From assembly GCA_017500845.1 (NCBI GenBank), contig JAFVXY010000004.1, positions 1 through 64,000 of the forward strand: a stretch of 64,000 nt of DNA, read 5' to 3'. Positions 50,901 through 59,365 of this stretch are shown in pieces; position 1 is the stretch's first letter; each line of letters begins with the position of its first letter. Source of the DNA: Clostridia bacterium. Its GTDB lineage: Bacteria > Bacillota > Clostridia > Christensenellales > Pumilibacteraceae. Under the pieces are notes generated by a model. It ran no database searches and was not told where the DNA came from. It saw only the letters and a list, made by a program, of their open reading frames with translations. A program made the translations under genes and the position numbers.

Positions 50901-53900
50901 AGTATTATTACCAAAAACGCTTTTGCAGGCTGCACTCAGCTTAGAAAGGTAGTCTTTGAGGAAAGAAGAAACCCCATTACCTTTGAGGCAGGTGCGTTTG
51001 CCGATTGCGTTAGACTTACCGATATTACGCTTCCCAACAACTTTGCACTTGCTTCGGGTGTGTCGTTCTATGAGGTATTTCTTGGCAGTGGCGTCAAAAA
51101 CGTAAACGTTTTGGCAGGCCACAGCACATATAGATCCACCGGCGGTCTTGTTACTCTTATCCGTGCAAACACCTTGGTGTACTATCCTGCGGGTAGAGGC
51201 AATACCACGTTGCCCAACACTATTCAGTCGATTGCAGACTATGCATTCTACGCAAATACCACTGTTACGGATATCACCATTCCCGGCAACACGGTAGCTA
51301 TCGGTAAGTATGCTTTCGCTAATTGCCCCTCGCTCGAAAGAGTTGTAATCGGTGAGGACCTTGAGGCGATTGGTGACTACGCATTCTACGGCTGTCCGTC
51401 CATCAAAACGGTAGATTTTTCGCAAAACAGCTCACTTGAAACGATTGGTAAGTACGTCTTTGTTAAGATGGAAACGGGTATTTTCTATGATTCGCAAAGA
51501 AATACCACTCTTACAAACGTACAGCTTCCCGACTCGGTAAAAACTATCGGCGAGGGCGCGTTCTATAACTGCCTTAATGCAATTATAGATCTTAATATCC
51601 CCAATGCGACCAGCATCGGCGACAATGCCTTCTCGCGTTGCTTGTCGATGGAAACTGCCGATTTGAGGAGCATCAAAACCGTAGGTGCAAACGCCTTTGA
51701 TCAATGTATTGCGCTTAGCCATATCATTATAGGCGATTTCACCGAAATCGGCGATAAGGCTTTTTCAAACTGTATTGCGCTTTACGAGGTAGTAAACCTT
51801 TCCAGCAAGACGATAAATCCCAAGGATTCTTCTTACGGATCTATTGCACAAAATGCAATATCCGTTGTAACCTCGCTTGAGGGTAGCAACATGCATACCA
51901 CCGAGGATGGCTTTACCTACTTCTTGCAGGGTAACACTGCTACTATAGTAAATTATAGCGGTACCGCAACCAACGTAGAGATTCCTTCGTCGCTTGGCGG
52001 CGCTACCGGCATCAAGATTGCGGCAGGTGCGTTCTACGGCTGTGACTTTATCGAAAAGGTAATTATTCCGTCTACGGTAAGCTCGATTGGTAGCGGTACA
52101 ACGTCCACTACTTACGAGTCCGGTTGGTCGGCATATCCTGCATTCTATGAGTGTGTAAGCCTCAAAGAGGTTGTAAACCTTTCGACCTTAAATATTTCGA
52201 CAGGCGGTACCAGCAACGGTTATGTTGGTTACTACGCGGCAAAGATTTATAAGTCTGCAACCGCGGAGAGCGAGCTTTACGATATTGACGGAAACCTCTT
52301 TACCTATACGCTTAGCAGCATTAGCGCCAGCGGCGCTCCCGTAATTACCAATGTTCAATACGTTGGTACAAGAGGTAAGGGAACCACCATCGTTTTGCCC
52401 GACTTCTTTACTTACGAGTACGAGGGTAATCTTTATGAATTCCCCTATTCCATCGGTGCTAAGGCATTTGCGGGTAGAAAGGTGGAGCATCTTACCATCG
52501 GTGCTGTTAACTCGATACCTGCCAACCTTTTCGGAACGCAAGGAGCGACGGTTTCTGAAGCAGTAGAAAACACTACGCTTAAGACTCTTACCATCCACGG
52601 TACCGGCACTACGGTAATCGGCGACTACGCATTCTATCTTTGCATTGGTCTTGAGAGCGTAACTGCAACGGGTGTTTCTTCTATCGGTAAATCGGCTTTC
52701 AGCGGTACGGGTACGCCCTTCCAGGGAAATGTAAACAGAGCAATGAACATCAAGACTGTTTCGTTTGACGATAGTCTTAAAACCATCAATAGCGAAGCAT
52801 TTTTTGGTAATACCTCGCTTGTATCGGCAGAAATAGGAAAGGGTGTTACTACGATTTACAGCTACGCATTCAGTGCTTGTAAATCGCTTAAGAGCATAAC
52901 CATTCCCGCAAGCATGGGTTCTAGCACACAATTCGGCAACAATAGCTCGACAGGTGATACAGGTATGCGTGGAAACTACTCATTTGCACAGTGCAGCTCG
53001 TTAGAAACGGTTGTTATCGAGGACGGCGTAAAGAGAATTCCTAACAATGCTTTCAATGGTTGTACTTCGCTTAAAAACCTTACGCTTTCCAATGCGCTTG
53101 TTTCCATTGGCGAAAACTCTTTCTATGGCTGCTCGATAATCGAGGTTATTCTTCCCGATACCTTGACGTCTCTCGGCTCCGGTGCGTTTGGCAATAGCCG
53201 CAAGCTTAGCTATCTTGCTATCGGCACGGGAATCAAGAGTGCATCTGTATTAAACAACAGCTTTAGCAACTGCTATGGACTTAGAGAAATTTACAACCGT
53301 GCTTCCTTCAAGCTTACGGCAGGCAATACCGGCGTTGCTCAGTATGCTTACGTAATCTATACAGAGGCAGGAAACAGACTCACAAGAGTCGAAACCGAGG
53401 ACGGTTGGGTATTCTGTGAGTATAACGGTGTTGCGTATCTTGACGCATATTACGGTACCGAAACGGTTGTCGTAACCCCTGCAAGCTACAATGGCGGCAC
53501 TTACGAAATCGGTAACTACGCATTCTACGGCAGCTCGTTTGTAAGCGTAACTCTTTCTAAGAACGTCACTAAGATTGGTAAATACGCATTCTATTACGGT
53601 CTTAACACCAGCGATGCGCACCTTACCGATATTCACCTTAACGACGGCTTGACCGAAATCGGTGCGTATGCATTCGAGGGTCAGCTTCTTTCGTCGATAG
53701 ATATCCCCGATTCCGTTACGGCGGTCGGCACGTTCGCATTCAGAAACTGCGCGCTTATGCTTGAAGCAACTGTTAGCCTCAAGGGCGGCGCAACCAGTCT
53801 TCGAAACGGTGCCTTCTACAACTGCGGTAGCTTGAAAAAGATCGTTATAGGTAAGGGAGTTACCTTTATGGGTACTGTATTTACCTCGTGTGATGGATTG

Positions 53901-54047
53901 GATCAGATTTTCTATTACGGCGAAAGCACGACGTGGCCCAACCCCACGCTTCCCTCTGTTTCGACCGTTTACTATTACACCGAAACTCCTCCCGCAGAGG
54001 CAGGCAACTACTGGCATTACGAATACGGTATGCCCAAGGTTTGGTAA
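47964..54047 (+). CDS. Giant InlB/FN3/LRR multi-domain lipoprotein
   Basis: 2027 residues. Signal peptide with lipobox ITAC (Cys near 25), then an acidic linker. Two InlB-type B repeats follow (SFDSQGGSEVQSVSVQNGRT to LYAKW, ~130-190; and VDFVLGYDGAE to LYAVW, ~200-270). About six FN3-like units come next (ENASSYEVLIW, VEGANGYELIV, VVGAQRFEVLV), then another B-like repeat (YTVAFNHAGETTEVYVAVGD). From ~820 to the end is a very long LRR_5 ladder (KLTIPGTYNGKFVTTISDF, SIADYAFYANTTVTDITIPG). The FN3 units echo those of the protein at 1-5183. It should be a surface lipoprotein reaching far from the cell. Confidence 0.93.
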   Translation: MKSRKLFLAMIIAVIVSIGLMITACPTPDDDGPKEEGPETGIYYCDTATGESLLTLNSGDKFTLIIGSQSKSGTYALEEAADGYNVTFTFNNTEDGTLSGQMVGEAIGFTYNGSRMIFRKRVSFAVSFDSQGGSEVQSVSVQNGRTLSKPADPTKEGNLFYGWYKDAAGTTPYNFGVEMVTAATTLYAKWIPVEIGVQNFTVDFVLGYDGAESMETATTVNGKLYNVPTPERDGYIFGGWWISDSDDGDKLTRVYSENTVFVEDTTLYAVWNESTNQIMPSVTAEAIEWQGLSGVNDYIVKIFDAEGVEVHSSNASDTSYDPEWETLEGGEYKIVVSAGNNVGHTRYFNNKTLNKASKFTVVGNILVFGAVQNAEEYFITIDCGNEYHNHTLLSNGKSTSYNFSSCPVKAGGVIEFTVHARATGYVDSVSRTYMLDRSLDQISGVVNNAGTETVSWDRVENASSYEVLIWLNESTVYTYNVGNAASFCYKHLNAGSATISVRPISEGYYSPEAVGITIEKQTLATPTGLKIVGNTVSWNAVEGANGYELIVDGQVVSASGTSHDISEQLAGINEYADFTITVAAKGAHNSLHSDVLNVNNGQMHNVIRYYGNTVSWKSVVGAQRFEVLVNGEVAVENTTEASATVRLTRAGYNTITVNCYFNDYDEPESVEMEVYAYTVAFNHAGETTEVYVAVGDTIEYPTEEPTMGGFTFEGWYDVIGGAESNGKKMEETVLTEGKDIILYSYMIPQNVQVTLVYPDDEATADSATSAVVVFGQTYTLPVPTNKDATKVFIAWVTENGERSSAVTDAYGVSSEIWNRSEVDEDGEIKLYPFWTTALSFSETGNTYSVSKKSGIQKVDKLTIPGTYNGKFVTTISDFSNCPYLTELNIPNTISVINTSAFQGCPSLSSINVYHVSGGRPGGFSSVNGTLIQTLETGEREIAFIAEGTKGAFAIPGFITSVTDVFAGSNITQVTIPANVSIITKNAFAGCTQLRKVVFEERRNPITFEAGAFADCVRLTDITLPNNFALASGVSFYEVFLGSGVKNVNVLAGHSTYRSTGGLVTLIRANTLVYYPAGRGNTTLPNTIQSIADYAFYANTTVTDITIPGNTVAIGKYAFANCPSLERVVIGEDLEAIGDYAFYGCPSIKTVDFSQNSSLETIGKYVFVKMETGIFYDSQRNTTLTNVQLPDSVKTIGEGAFYNCLNAIIDLNIPNATSIGDNAFSRCLSMETADLRSIKTVGANAFDQCIALSHIIIGDFTEIGDKAFSNCIALYEVVNLSSKTINPKDSSYGSIAQNAISVVTSLEGSNMHTTEDGFTYFLQGNTATIVNYSGTATNVEIPSSLGGATGIKIAAGAFYGCDFIEKVIIPSTVSSIGSGTTSTTYESGWSAYPAFYECVSLKEVVNLSTLNISTGGTSNGYVGYYAAKIYKSATAESELYDIDGNLFTYTLSSISASGAPVITNVQYVGTRGKGTTIVLPDFFTYEYEGNLYEFPYSIGAKAFAGRKVEHLTIGAVNSIPANLFGTQGATVSEAVENTTLKTLTIHGTGTTVIGDYAFYLCIGLESVTATGVSSIGKSAFSGTGTPFQGNVNRAMNIKTVSFDDSLKTINSEAFFGNTSLVSAEIGKGVTTIYSYAFSACKSLKSITIPASMGSSTQFGNNSSTGDTGMRGNYSFAQCSSLETVVIEDGVKRIPNNAFNGCTSLKNLTLSNALVSIGENSFYGCSIIEVILPDTLTSLGSGAFGNSRKLSYLAIGTGIKSASVLNNSFSNCYGLREIYNRASFKLTAGNTGVAQYAYVIYTEAGNRLTRVETEDGWVFCEYNGVAYLDAYYGTETVVVTPASYNGGTYEIGNYAFYGSSFVSVTLSKNVTKIGKYAFYYGLNTSDAHLTDIHLNDGLTEIGAYAFEGQLLSSIDIPDSVTAVGTFAFRNCALMLEATVSLKGGATSLRNGAFYNCGSLKKIVIGKGVTFMGTVFTSCDGLDQIFYYGESTTWPNPTLPSVSTVYYYTETPPAEAGNYWHYEYGMPKVW

Positions 54048-54074
54048 AATAACCGTATAACAAAACCAATAAAG

Positions 54075-54106
54075 AACATCTTGCTGTTAAAGCGAGGTGT
54101 TTTTTA
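54075..54106 (+). terminator. Terminator of the giant lipoprotein gene
   Basis: AACATCTTGCT/AGCGAGGTGTT stem (two G-U pairs), GTTAA loop, T6. Confidence 0.85.
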
Positions 54107-54133
54107 TTTTGTCTTAGTCGCAATATCCGATAG

Positions 54134-54265
54134 ATATTAAAAGCGTGAAATACTGCGCCATACGGATTTTGGCTTTGCGTTCTCTCATTTGTGTACGGTA
54201 AGTACACGTCATTCGAGAGCCGCAGTCAAAAAATCGGTCTGACTTGTATTTGACGCTTTTAATTG
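54134..54265. mobile_element. Long imperfect palindromic element
   Basis: Outer arms ATTAAAAGCGTgAAATAC and GTATTTgACGCTTTTAAT enclose a second, imperfect pair (CGGATTTTGGCTTTGC / GCAGTCAAAAAATCGG, with CTCTC/GAGAG) and the central hairpin GTGTAC-GGTAA-GTACAC. It fills the rest of the 321-bp gap apart from the MarR promoter. It looks like a non-autonomous palindromic repeat. Confidence 0.7.
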
Positions 54266-54327
54266 CATCAATCGTATATTGCTTCTGCGCTTAGTTTTTT
54301 GGCTTAGTCGCAAATCGAGCCTTAAAC

Positions 54328-54359
54328 TTGTTGACACGTCAACAATTTGGTGGTATAAT
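54328..54359 (+). promoter_or_regulatory. MarR promoter with overlapping palindromic operator
   Basis: TTGACA, 17 bp, TATAAT (54354-54359). The palindrome TTGTTGAC-ac-GTCAACAA (54328-54345) covers the -35 box, which suits autorepression by MarR. ATG follows 9 bases after the -10, so the leader is only about 3 nt. Confidence 0.75.
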
Positions 54360-54368
54360 TGGATTGAT

Positions 54369-54800
54369 ATGGAAGAGCTTTATCAAAAGTTTACGGTGCT
54401 GATTTGCAGTATTTATCGCAATATTCATAAGCTAAAGGACAAGGAGATGGCGGAGTTCGGCCTAAAGGGTACCCATGTGACCTGCTTGTACTTTCTGCAC
54501 GTAAAGGGCGAGATGACTGCGGCGGAGCTTAGTCGGCTTAGCGGAGAGGACAAGGCGGCGGTTTCGCGTGCGGTGGATTTTCTCGCAAATTCAGGATACG
54601 TTTTTCAAGCGGAGGGTGCTTACCGTCAAATGCTTAAGCTTACCGATAAGGGCGTGGAAATAGCGATACGTATCGCCAAAAAGATGCACGAGCTTGTGGC
54701 GTTTGTTGGTAGTGATATTAACGAAGACGAGCGTAAAAAACTTTATAAGGCGCTTAACTTATTCGACCAAAACCTAAAGGCGTTGAATAACATAGAATAA
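54369..54800 (+). CDS. MarR-family transcriptional regulator
   Basis: 143 residues with the winged-helix core (TAAELSRLSGEDKAAVSRAVDFLANSG, about 59-85 in all; key parts ELSRLSGEDKAAVSRAVDFL) and helical dimerisation ends. GLKGTHVTCLYFL is the usual second helix region. The start at 54369 (MEELYQKF) is chosen because the promoter lies just before it; an upstream in-frame start would include promoter and repeat sequence. The next gene has its own promoter and could be its target. Confidence 0.9.
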   Translation: MEELYQKFTVLICSIYRNIHKLKDKEMAEFGLKGTHVTCLYFLHVKGEMTAAELSRLSGEDKAAVSRAVDFLANSGYVFQAEGAYRQMLKLTDKGVEIAIRIAKKMHELVAFVGSDINEDERKKLYKALNLFDQNLKALNNIE

Positions 54801-54910
54801 CAAATAGCAAATTTGGCAATCAAACAAAAGTAGCTTGCGCTGATGGTGTCATAATTTGGTGCAATAATCGCCGCAAAGTGGCGGCAATACATTTATTTAC
54901 AGCCGAACGG

Positions 54911-54939
54911 TTGACAAAAAACAAAAAAAGGTGTATCAT
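54911..54939 (+). promoter_or_regulatory. Near-leaderless promoter of the hydrolase-like gene
   Basis: TTGACA (54911-54916), 17 bp, TATCAT (54934-54939); ATG 54948 is 8 bases further, so +1 falls within two bases of it. No ribosome binding site. Confidence 0.75.
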
Positions 54940-54947
54940 TACATAGT

Positions 54948-56474
54948 ATGGAATTAATGACCCCTCAAATTTTATGGAAAGACTTTGATACCGCTTCGCC
55001 ATTTGACGAGACGGTGTTACGTTTTGCAAGCAACGAGGGGAGAAGGGTTAAGGAGTTTTACTTCAGCGGATTAAGGACAGCGGACGGCGTTATAAGGATT
55101 TTTGCAAAGTACTTGCACAACGGCGACGGCTTGCCTACGCTGATTGTTTTTGGCGACTATGGCGACGGGATTGTTATGCCTAACGTAAAAAGCTACAACG
55201 TTTTGGCTGCCGACTATGTGGGCGTAAAGGGAGGCAAGGGTAGAGGAACGATGTATCCTGCTTCGCTTAAGGACGCGCTTAGCGGCGAGGTTGTCCGCGG
55301 CATTTCGCCCAAGGAGTCAAAGTGGTATGCGTGGGCGTCTGTGGCAATGTCCACGGCGTTATACGCAAAGCATAATTACGGCGGCAAAATCGCTATGCTT
55401 GGCATCGGTATGGGCGGCTCACTGGTTTGGAAGCTTTCGGCTGTGACAAGCGTGGACGCGGGCGTAACGCTGTTTTCGTCCGACTATCAGCCCGAAAATG
55501 ATGATTTGCACTATATGGCGGCTCTTGACAACCGCGCGTATGCGCCCCTTCTAAGGTTCCCTATGCTCGAAATAGTGTCAAGCAACGAGTCGGACGGCTC
55601 GCTTGAATTTATGAGCGAAATTTTTGCTGTTGTCAAAAACAAGGACAGCCGTTTTTGCATCAACGAGCGCACCGATCACGTACCCACCGAGGACGGTAAG
55701 CGCAACATCGAGCTGTGGCTAAAGCATCACCTTGTTGGCGAAAGTGCGTTGCCCGACACTCCCACGCTAAGGCCGTATCAAAGCGGTGGTAAGCTGTATT
55801 ACGAGATTTGTTACAACGGCTCGCCCAACGAGATCGATTTGTACACCAGTCAGGGCGACGTGGACGGCTCGGTGCGAAATTGGTCGGGAGCGTCGCTTAT
55901 GCGTGTTGGCGAAGGCTATTTGGCAGAGGTGGGGGTTTCACTAACCGATCAGCCCATCTGCGCCTTCGTTACGGCAAAGGAGCACGGCTACAAGGTGTCC
56001 TCTACCGTGGCAATTCGTAGGCCCGCCGAGATGGGCGTTGTTGCTCAGGCCGTAAAAAGCAATAGACTGGTATACGACAGCGATATGGGTACGGACGACT
56101 GGATTATGTTAAGCGGCGACAATCCCATAATGAAGCAGGGTCCGTTTGGCATCGAGGGCGTAAGTGCGGTAAAGCCGCTTGTTACGTTCAAGCTTGCTGA
56201 CGTGCGATACAAGGGTAGTGAGGGCAGGCTTCTTCAAATAATGTTCTGCTCTAAGTCGAGGGATCAAAAGGTTAGATTTGTTATCACCGATTCCAAAAAA
56301 TGCAGATACGTATGCGAAAAAGAAGCAGACAGCCGTCAGGGCTGGGTTACCGAAAGCTTTGCGGCGGACGACTTTAAGCTACAAAACGAGTCGCTAAGTT
56401 GGGACAACGTTGTGGCGTTCGAGGTCGAGCCGGAGGACGGAGAGATTCTCGTTTCGTCCATGCTGTGGGTGTAG
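54948..56474 (+). CDS. Alpha/beta-hydrolase-fold protein with missing nucleophile
   Basis: 508 residues. The first ~260 read like an acyl-esterase/acetyl-xylan-esterase fold: oxyanion-type strand LPTLIVFGDYGDG, a helix before KIAMLGIGMGGSLVW (147-161), and a late His in TDHVPTEDGKRN. The nucleophile elbow GxSxG reads G152-I-G154-M-G156, with glycine where Ser is required. A C-terminal beta-rich part (~270-508) resembles a carbohydrate-binding module. Catalysis is doubtful; a binding role is possible. No signal peptide. The next gene, lepB, starts 1 base after its stop. Confidence 0.72.
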   Translation: MELMTPQILWKDFDTASPFDETVLRFASNEGRRVKEFYFSGLRTADGVIRIFAKYLHNGDGLPTLIVFGDYGDGIVMPNVKSYNVLAADYVGVKGGKGRGTMYPASLKDALSGEVVRGISPKESKWYAWASVAMSTALYAKHNYGGKIAMLGIGMGGSLVWKLSAVTSVDAGVTLFSSDYQPENDDLHYMAALDNRAYAPLLRFPMLEIVSSNESDGSLEFMSEIFAVVKNKDSRFCINERTDHVPTEDGKRNIELWLKHHLVGESALPDTPTLRPYQSGGKLYYEICYNGSPNEIDLYTSQGDVDGSVRNWSGASLMRVGEGYLAEVGVSLTDQPICAFVTAKEHGYKVSSTVAIRRPAEMGVVAQAVKSNRLVYDSDMGTDDWIMLSGDNPIMKQGPFGIEGVSAVKPLVTFKLADVRYKGSEGRLLQIMFCSKSRDQKVRFVITDSKKCRYVCEKEADSRQGWVTESFAADDFKLQNESLSWDNVVAFEVEPEDGEILVSSMLWV

Positions 56475-56475
56475 T

Positions 56476-57150
56476 ATGGATTTAGGATTTGACCCGCAGT
56501 TTTTAGATGCAAAGCACCGCAAAGGGAAGTTTGTTGCAAACATCCTTCTCGTGTTTGTGGCGATTCTTGCAGTACTTGTTATATTTTGGGTAAGCGTATT
56601 CTCGTTTTCTAAGGTGAGTGGCGATAGTATGATGTACACGGTGCAAAACGAAGATATCGTGTTGTGTTCTACATTGGGTAAATATAGGCGCGGTGATATT
56701 GTTACTGCTTCCGTCAGCGACGACAAGGTGATAATAAAGCGTATTATTGCAGTCGGTGGCGACAGAGTGGTGTTTAGGACCACGGGTGACGGGTTGATTC
56801 CGCACAACGAAACGGTGGAGCTGTACCTCGATACTGGTGATGGATTTACGCTTGTAAGCGAGCCATATATCATGGACGGCTATATGACCGAATACGGTTT
56901 TTCGTTGCAGGACACATACGATGAAAGTTTTTTGTACGTGGGCGATATCCAAAGCGTAACCGACGAATATATTGTTACGGTGCCCGAGGGCGAGTATCTT
57001 TTGCTTGGCGACAATCGCGACGTATCGCTTGATTCGCGAAACTACGGACTTTTTACTGACGATGATATTCTTGGTAAGGTGGCTAAAATCATAAACAAGG
57101 CTTCAATCTGGTACAATATAATCGACAACGTTTATATGTCCGAGTTATAG
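56476..57150 (+). CDS. lepB: Type I signal peptidase
   Basis: 224 residues. One N-terminal membrane helix (about 22-43), then catalytic Ser in VSGDSMMYTV (box B), catalytic Lys in KVIIKRIIAVGGD (box D) and GDNRDVSLDSRNYG (box E). It removes Sec signal peptides outside the membrane. The start at 56476 is one base after the previous stop; an earlier in-frame start would lie in that gene. No strong ribosome binding site is seen, so coupling is likely. Confidence 0.94.
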   Translation: MDLGFDPQFLDAKHRKGKFVANILLVFVAILAVLVIFWVSVFSFSKVSGDSMMYTVQNEDIVLCSTLGKYRRGDIVTASVSDDKVIIKRIIAVGGDRVVFRTTGDGLIPHNETVELYLDTGDGFTLVSEPYIMDGYMTEYGFSLQDTYDESFLYVGDIQSVTDEYIVTVPEGEYLLLGDNRDVSLDSRNYGLFTDDDILGKVAKIINKASIWYNIIDNVYMSEL

Positions 57151-57198
57151 TGCAACAAAGGTAAAAATAAAGAATATATAGATTAAGGAGAAATTGCT

Positions 57199-58041
57199 AT
57201 GGTAAAAATTTCCTCAGATTCAACTGCAGACCTTCAGCAAGTCGCCGAGCAGTACGGCATAACCGTTATGCCGCTTGCTGTAATCTTAGATGGCGAGCAG
57301 CACTTTGACGGCGAAGACATAAACGCAATGATGATTTTCGATAATTACGAGCGCACCAAAAAGCTTCCCAAGACGGCGGCTCGCGGCATCGGCGATTACG
57401 AAAAGTATTTTAGTGAGCTAACCGCAGACGGTAGCGAGGTAGTTCACTTTGCCGTATCCGGTGAAATGTCCACCTCGTACAACAGCGCGTTGGCGGCGGC
57501 TAAGTCATTTAAGGGAGTTTACGTAATCGACTCTCGCTCGCTTTCTACAGGTATTGGACTTTTGGTGTTAAAAGCGTGTGACTACGCAAAAGAGGGTCAA
57601 AGCGGTCTTGAAATCTTTGACAACGTAACCGCACTCATCCCGTACGTGCAAGCCTCGTTTGTGGTTGACACCATGGAATTTTTGCACAAGGGTGGCAGAT
57701 GCAGTGGCGTAAAGGCGTTTATTGCAACCGCCCTCAAAATTCACCCGCAGATTATCGTAAAGGACGGTAAAATGGTGGTTGGACAAAAGTTCAAGGGCAA
57801 GATGGAGGTTTGTATAGAGAAGTACGTTGCGGCTATTCTAAAGGAGTTCGATACGCCCGACACGACCAGAATCTTCGTTACGCACACCCACGCCGACGAA
57901 GCGGTTGTGGCAAAGGTTAAAGAGCTTGTAAAGGAGTACGTGCCGTCCGTTAAGGAAATTATCGAAACCACTGCTGGCGCAACCATAGCTTCGCATTGTG
58001 GCAAGGGTACGCTTGGCGTTCTTTACATCAACAAGGCGTAA
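57199..58041 (+). CDS. DegV-family fatty-acid-binding protein (second copy)
   Basis: 280 residues with canonical DegV motifs: SDSTADL at the start, PKTAARGIGDYE near 56, SGEMSTSYNSA, VIDSRSLSTGIG, and HCGKGTLGVLYI at the end. It resembles FakB fatty-acid presenters. AAGGAG precedes the ATG. The stop shares one base with the next gene's start (TAATG). It is more canonical than the paralogue at 13156. Confidence 0.94.
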   Translation: MVKISSDSTADLQQVAEQYGITVMPLAVILDGEQHFDGEDINAMMIFDNYERTKKLPKTAARGIGDYEKYFSELTADGSEVVHFAVSGEMSTSYNSALAAAKSFKGVYVIDSRSLSTGIGLLVLKACDYAKEGQSGLEIFDNVTALIPYVQASFVVDTMEFLHKGGRCSGVKAFIATALKIHPQIIVKDGKMVVGQKFKGKMEVCIEKYVAAILKEFDTPDTTRIFVTHTHADEAVVAKVKELVKEYVPSVKEIIETTAGATIASHCGKGTLGVLYINKA

Positions 58042-59252
58042 TGAAAAAAAAGATAATCGACTATAAGCGTAAAGCAATACGTTTACTGATTGCCGCAGGT
58101 GTTCTTGCGGCAATTTTGGCACTTCTGCTTATTTTGCGTAGCATTCAGTCTGTGTCCGAATGGATGGCAAGCGTTGTTTCACGCAGATGGATAGAGGCGG
58201 CAAGTCGCATTTTTGGATTGCTTCCGTTCTCGGTGTACGAGCTGTTTTTGTACGTCGCTATAATCTCGCTAATTGTCCTTGTGGTGATGGCAATAGTGTG
58301 CTTTTGTCACAAAAACAAGGCAAGGGGTGTGAGTTTTTTGCTCACGATGGTTGTTATTGTGCTTAGCTTTGGTAATGTTTATACGTTGTCGGCGGGCTTT
58401 TCGTATTACCGAACGGATGTGGATATTCCTAAGTGCGAGAAGACTTTCTTTACCCAAGAGGATAAGGATTTTGTTGTTCGCCTTGCCGAGGAGTTTTTTG
58501 CCGATTTTAACGAGGTAGGGCGAGCGGTTGAGCGTGACGAGGACGGCAGAACGGTTTTGCCGTATACAATTTCGGAGCTGTCCGATGTTTTTGCCGAGGA
58601 GTACAAGCGACTTGATAGCGACTATTTTTCGGACTACACGCCCAAGGCAAAGGCAATTTTAAGCAAAAATATTATGAGCCACATGCACATTACGGGCGTG
58701 TTTTTTGCGCCGTTTGGCGAGGCAAACGTCAATCCGCTTACGCCCGATTGCAGTATGCCTGTCACTATGGCGCACGAGCTTGCTCACGCAAAGGGCGTTA
58801 TGCGCGAGGACGAGGCTAACCTCGTTGCGTATTGGGTTACGGTAACAAGCGACGATCCGTATCTTCGTTACAGCGGCTACCGTGCGTGCTATTCGTATAT
58901 GTTTAACATCGTGGCGTATTTCGATAGCGACAAAGCCAACGAGCTGTACGCAAATATCGACGAATGCATAAAAAAGGAGTGGACTCTTACGGGCGAGTTT
59001 TGGTCACAATTTACGCTGCTTCACGACATAGCCGAGTGGTTTAACAACGTTTATCTTAAGCTTCAAGGTCAAAAAGAGGGCACCGGATCGTACAACGAGT
59101 CGGTCATTCCGCCCGGCGAGGTGGAGATTCCGGGCGGTGGCGAAAGTACCGAGGGTGGCGTTACGGGCGGCGGAACGCAAACCGTGCAGGCGTTCTTTTT
59201 GAACAACGTACAAAGAATGTTGGTACAGGCAATAAGTCGGCGGCTTGGATAG
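58041..59252 (+). CDS. DUF3810 membrane zinc-protease-like protein
   Basis: 403 residues. Three membrane helices (about 12-32, 58-85, 98-115) precede an extracellular domain with HELAHAKGVMREDEAN, an HExxH zinc motif followed by a Glu ligand, placed in the DUF3810 pattern (AFGEANVNPLTPDCSMPVTM-like segment before it). The tail is Gly/Glu/Thr-rich (PGGGESTEGGVTGGG). Probably a membrane metallopeptidase of unknown substrate. The start at 58041 overlaps the degV stop by one base. Confidence 0.85.
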   Translation: MKKKIIDYKRKAIRLLIAAGVLAAILALLLILRSIQSVSEWMASVVSRRWIEAASRIFGLLPFSVYELFLYVAIISLIVLVVMAIVCFCHKNKARGVSFLLTMVVIVLSFGNVYTLSAGFSYYRTDVDIPKCEKTFFTQEDKDFVVRLAEEFFADFNEVGRAVERDEDGRTVLPYTISELSDVFAEEYKRLDSDYFSDYTPKAKAILSKNIMSHMHITGVFFAPFGEANVNPLTPDCSMPVTMAHELAHAKGVMREDEANLVAYWVTVTSDDPYLRYSGYRACYSYMFNIVAYFDSDKANELYANIDECIKKEWTLTGEFWSQFTLLHDIAEWFNNVYLKLQGQKEGTGSYNESVIPPGEVEIPGGGESTEGGVTGGGTQTVQAFFLNNVQRMLVQAISRRLG

Positions 59253-59311
59253 CCGTTTGATGCGCTTCGCTTGATTTCGCAGAAAAATCACCGTTTCGCC
59301 TACTAATTTGC

Positions 59312-59341
59312 TTGATATGTCATTTGCGATTGTGATATAAT
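59312..59341 (+). promoter_or_regulatory. Promoter of ftsH
   Basis: TTGATA (59312-59317), 18 bp, TATAAT (59336-59341). Confidence 0.82.
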
Positions 59342-59365
59342 ATATTAGTATTTTGGAGGAGTGCA

